From Malachius bipustulatus (Eukaryota; Arthropoda; Insecta; Coleoptera; Melyridae): a stretch of DNA of 64,000 nt. The DNA lies in the NCBI GenBank assembly GCA_910589415.1, contig OU342630.1:71978186-72042185 (forward strand), read 5' to 3'. The notes under the pieces are model-generated. The model saw only the letters and a program-made list of their open reading frames with translations, made no database searches and was not told where the DNA came from. A program made the translations under genes and the position numbers. Positions 53,701 through 56,700 of the stretch are shown in pieces. Position 1 is the first letter of the stretch; each line of letters opens with the position of its first letter.

Positions 53701-56700
53701 ATCTCGGTGTCCTATATCCATAGTTACCGTTTGTCCGTTTACCAATGAAACTTTTACCAACGATGCGAATACTAAGACTATACATAGGCGAATTGCAATT
53801 GATAGTTTCTATGGTAAATTGTTACAATGGGACAGTTTCCATGGTAAATTGTTTCAATGCGATTGTTTGCAACAATATCAACAATGAAGTAGGTATGTAT
53901 CTAAGGTAACTCATTGAAATAGAGTCTAACAATTATTTCCCTATGAATAATCGTTCAGTATTCAACGTAATCGTACAGAGGAATTATTTGTCTATGTATG
54001 TATATAGAGACCCATATTACTCCGCAATAACGTATATGTGGGAACGAGAATAGATATTAGGTGCAATCCCATGACAACTGGGAGTCATAACAATGAACGA
54101 GAACTGAAGTAATCAGTCAACTCCGTATCGGTTAGCCGAACGTTATGTTTTTTGCTCGTGTTAAATAATAAATCGTTGCAAATTATTAATTCCAGCCAGT
54201 GAGAGCCTGAAGACGATCACTAGACAACCTACAACCCTGCTAAGAAGAGAACATATTTCAAGTTTATACTTATTGTTTTAAATATTGTTTTTGTCCTTGT
54301 TTGAATAAATATTCAATAGTATCCCACACATAGTAATACAGGGTGATCCCGAAATGGCGGACACGGACAGCACCACAGCATCTATTGTGGATTAAAGATT
54401 CTAAGTTTTATTTACTGTTTTCTCTAGTACGGCTCCCTTAAGAAGATATGACCACTTTTGTAGAAAATAAAGTCACAACACTGCACTGGATACCATTCTT
54501 CAGGCAGAAAAATAATGTGTAGGTCTACAATACCCAGATAGATGTTACCATGGAAACATATGAAATGGAAACACAACAAAGCTAAAACAATAATCGTTGC
54601 GCGGATACAAATTCGATAATTCAAAATCTCGAATTCGAACAACGATGCCACATTGAAAAATTTTGTTGAACACAGGGAATAGGTAAACTTTGAATGCCTA
54701 TAATTCCGTTCCCGATAAGAAAAATAATAAAAAGCAAAGCACTATCGTTATAGTTATGTGAAATCATGTGCTTTGCCAGTGGAGGTTGTTTAAATTTGAC
54801 CGCCATTTCGATTTAAATTTTAGAAAAAGGACACCCTATATTTCGGTAACGAAGCCGAGGAACACATTTTTGTTTTAAATTTACAGTCTTTCTGAACATC
54901 CTCTCGCTACAACACCCTGTATCCCGTGTCCGCCATTTCGGGATCACCCTGTATAATATATTATGATATTTATAAGGCATTTATTTCTTATGAATTTAAT
55001 ACCCGTAATTCCCATACATGATGTATTGTGATGAAAATTCTTGTGTAGCAAAAACTTAGCATTCCAACACAAATTTTCAATTAATATATCCCGTGAAATT
55101 GTTGGAGATTACTACTTGAATAACTAAATTGTTTAGATAAAGCTTTAGCCACTTTGCAAGAAGGCATTCCACTTAATATTAGAAACACCCTGAGGCTTTT
55201 GCAAGATAACGCATAAACTCATTTTAGGCTGAATGTGCGGAATTATTTAAACAACAGCTTCCCACAAGGGTGGATTAAATTCAGATATTAAAATATCGCA
55301 ATTCGAGACGAGCCTTAAAAAAACTTGGATGTGTGTATCTTGATAACGATACATTTTCTCGACATAAAATATGTACAAATTGTTTATGTAAAACCCCTAG
55401 TTTTGTAAATAGTAACCCCTTAGTTTAAAGAGCACCCCTACTAACCAAAATATTAATCATAAAAAAATAAGATGAAAGAAGCACGAAAAAATCTGCCGAT
55501 AGCGCACCGTACATTATGGTACAAGACGTATACGCTAATATCGTTTGACTTTCTTTGAAATTGATGTATGTGCATTAATTATTTTCAGCTTGAGTTGCTA
55601 GCATTATACATACACGATATTAAATTTCAAATTTCATTCTGTGATATCCATACTTTTTAAGGGAGCACTTTTGTACTAGAATATGTTTAGTATAATTTTT
55701 CCTACTTGAGGTCGAAAAGCTGTCATTTGAGCTGTGTTCCTTGAGCTTCAATTCATAAAACATTATATTAAATTGACAAGACAAGCAAGTGGAATGTTGC
55801 CGACATGATATTGCATCCGAAATTATAGAAGATTTAAAATTATAGGATTGGTAGGTATTAAAAGTAGCAAACCAATTATCTATCATGTAACTTCTTTGGC
55901 TAGGCACGCACTGCAACTAAACGCAGCCGCGTAACTGTTTAATCGCAGTTGTTGTGCACGTCATTAATGAAAGTTCTATTTTTCATCGTGCGATAACTTT
56001 TGTCGCGTAATGCGATTACATTCATTAAGACACGTAGGTATCCACCAAAGCAACAAAGAAGAACATTTAGGTTCCTGTTACAAATATCCGAAATGTTAAA
56101 TGATGAATTAAATACAAAATGTGCCAGTAAGTGACTCAATTTTCCCTGATATTTTGCTAGTAGAAGTTGCTCCTTGTTGCGTAACATCAAAGGAAGCGGT
56201 AACATCAAAGGAAAAAGAGGAACACGCGGCAACAAATCGACAAATCGTAGTTGAAACTTTTTGTTTCTGCAGTCTCCACAGGCAGTGACAGAGTGACAGT
56301 ATTCAGGACACACTACGTGTTTTCAGTGTGTCATTGCAATTAACACGTTCAAATGAAGTAGGTACTTAATGACTTATTGCTAATAGAATCAATAAGTGAA
56401 TCCTATAAAAGTTTTGATTGCTGCTCTATAAATAACTGATGTCTCCTTTTTGGAATTTTTGCTTCGATGCAAGACAACAATAACCAATCCAAAGGCACCA
56501 AACTACCAAAAGTTATCAAAAGTACACTATTTTCTTTCTTGAAGGTTTTATCGCATCCAAATTTTAAGTTTCCTTTATGATGTTACTTTGATGGATACAG
56601 CATGTTCCCGCAAATCGATCAAAAAATATAAACAATTAGAAACAAAACTGAAACTTACGTCACTTTGGTAGAGAGGAAATATTTGCACTTGTTTCTCTAA

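Noticed and set aside
55939..56313. 124-residue minus-strand frame as a gene
   Set aside because: It lies wholly inside an inverted-repeat element, has no recognisable domain and no splice context.
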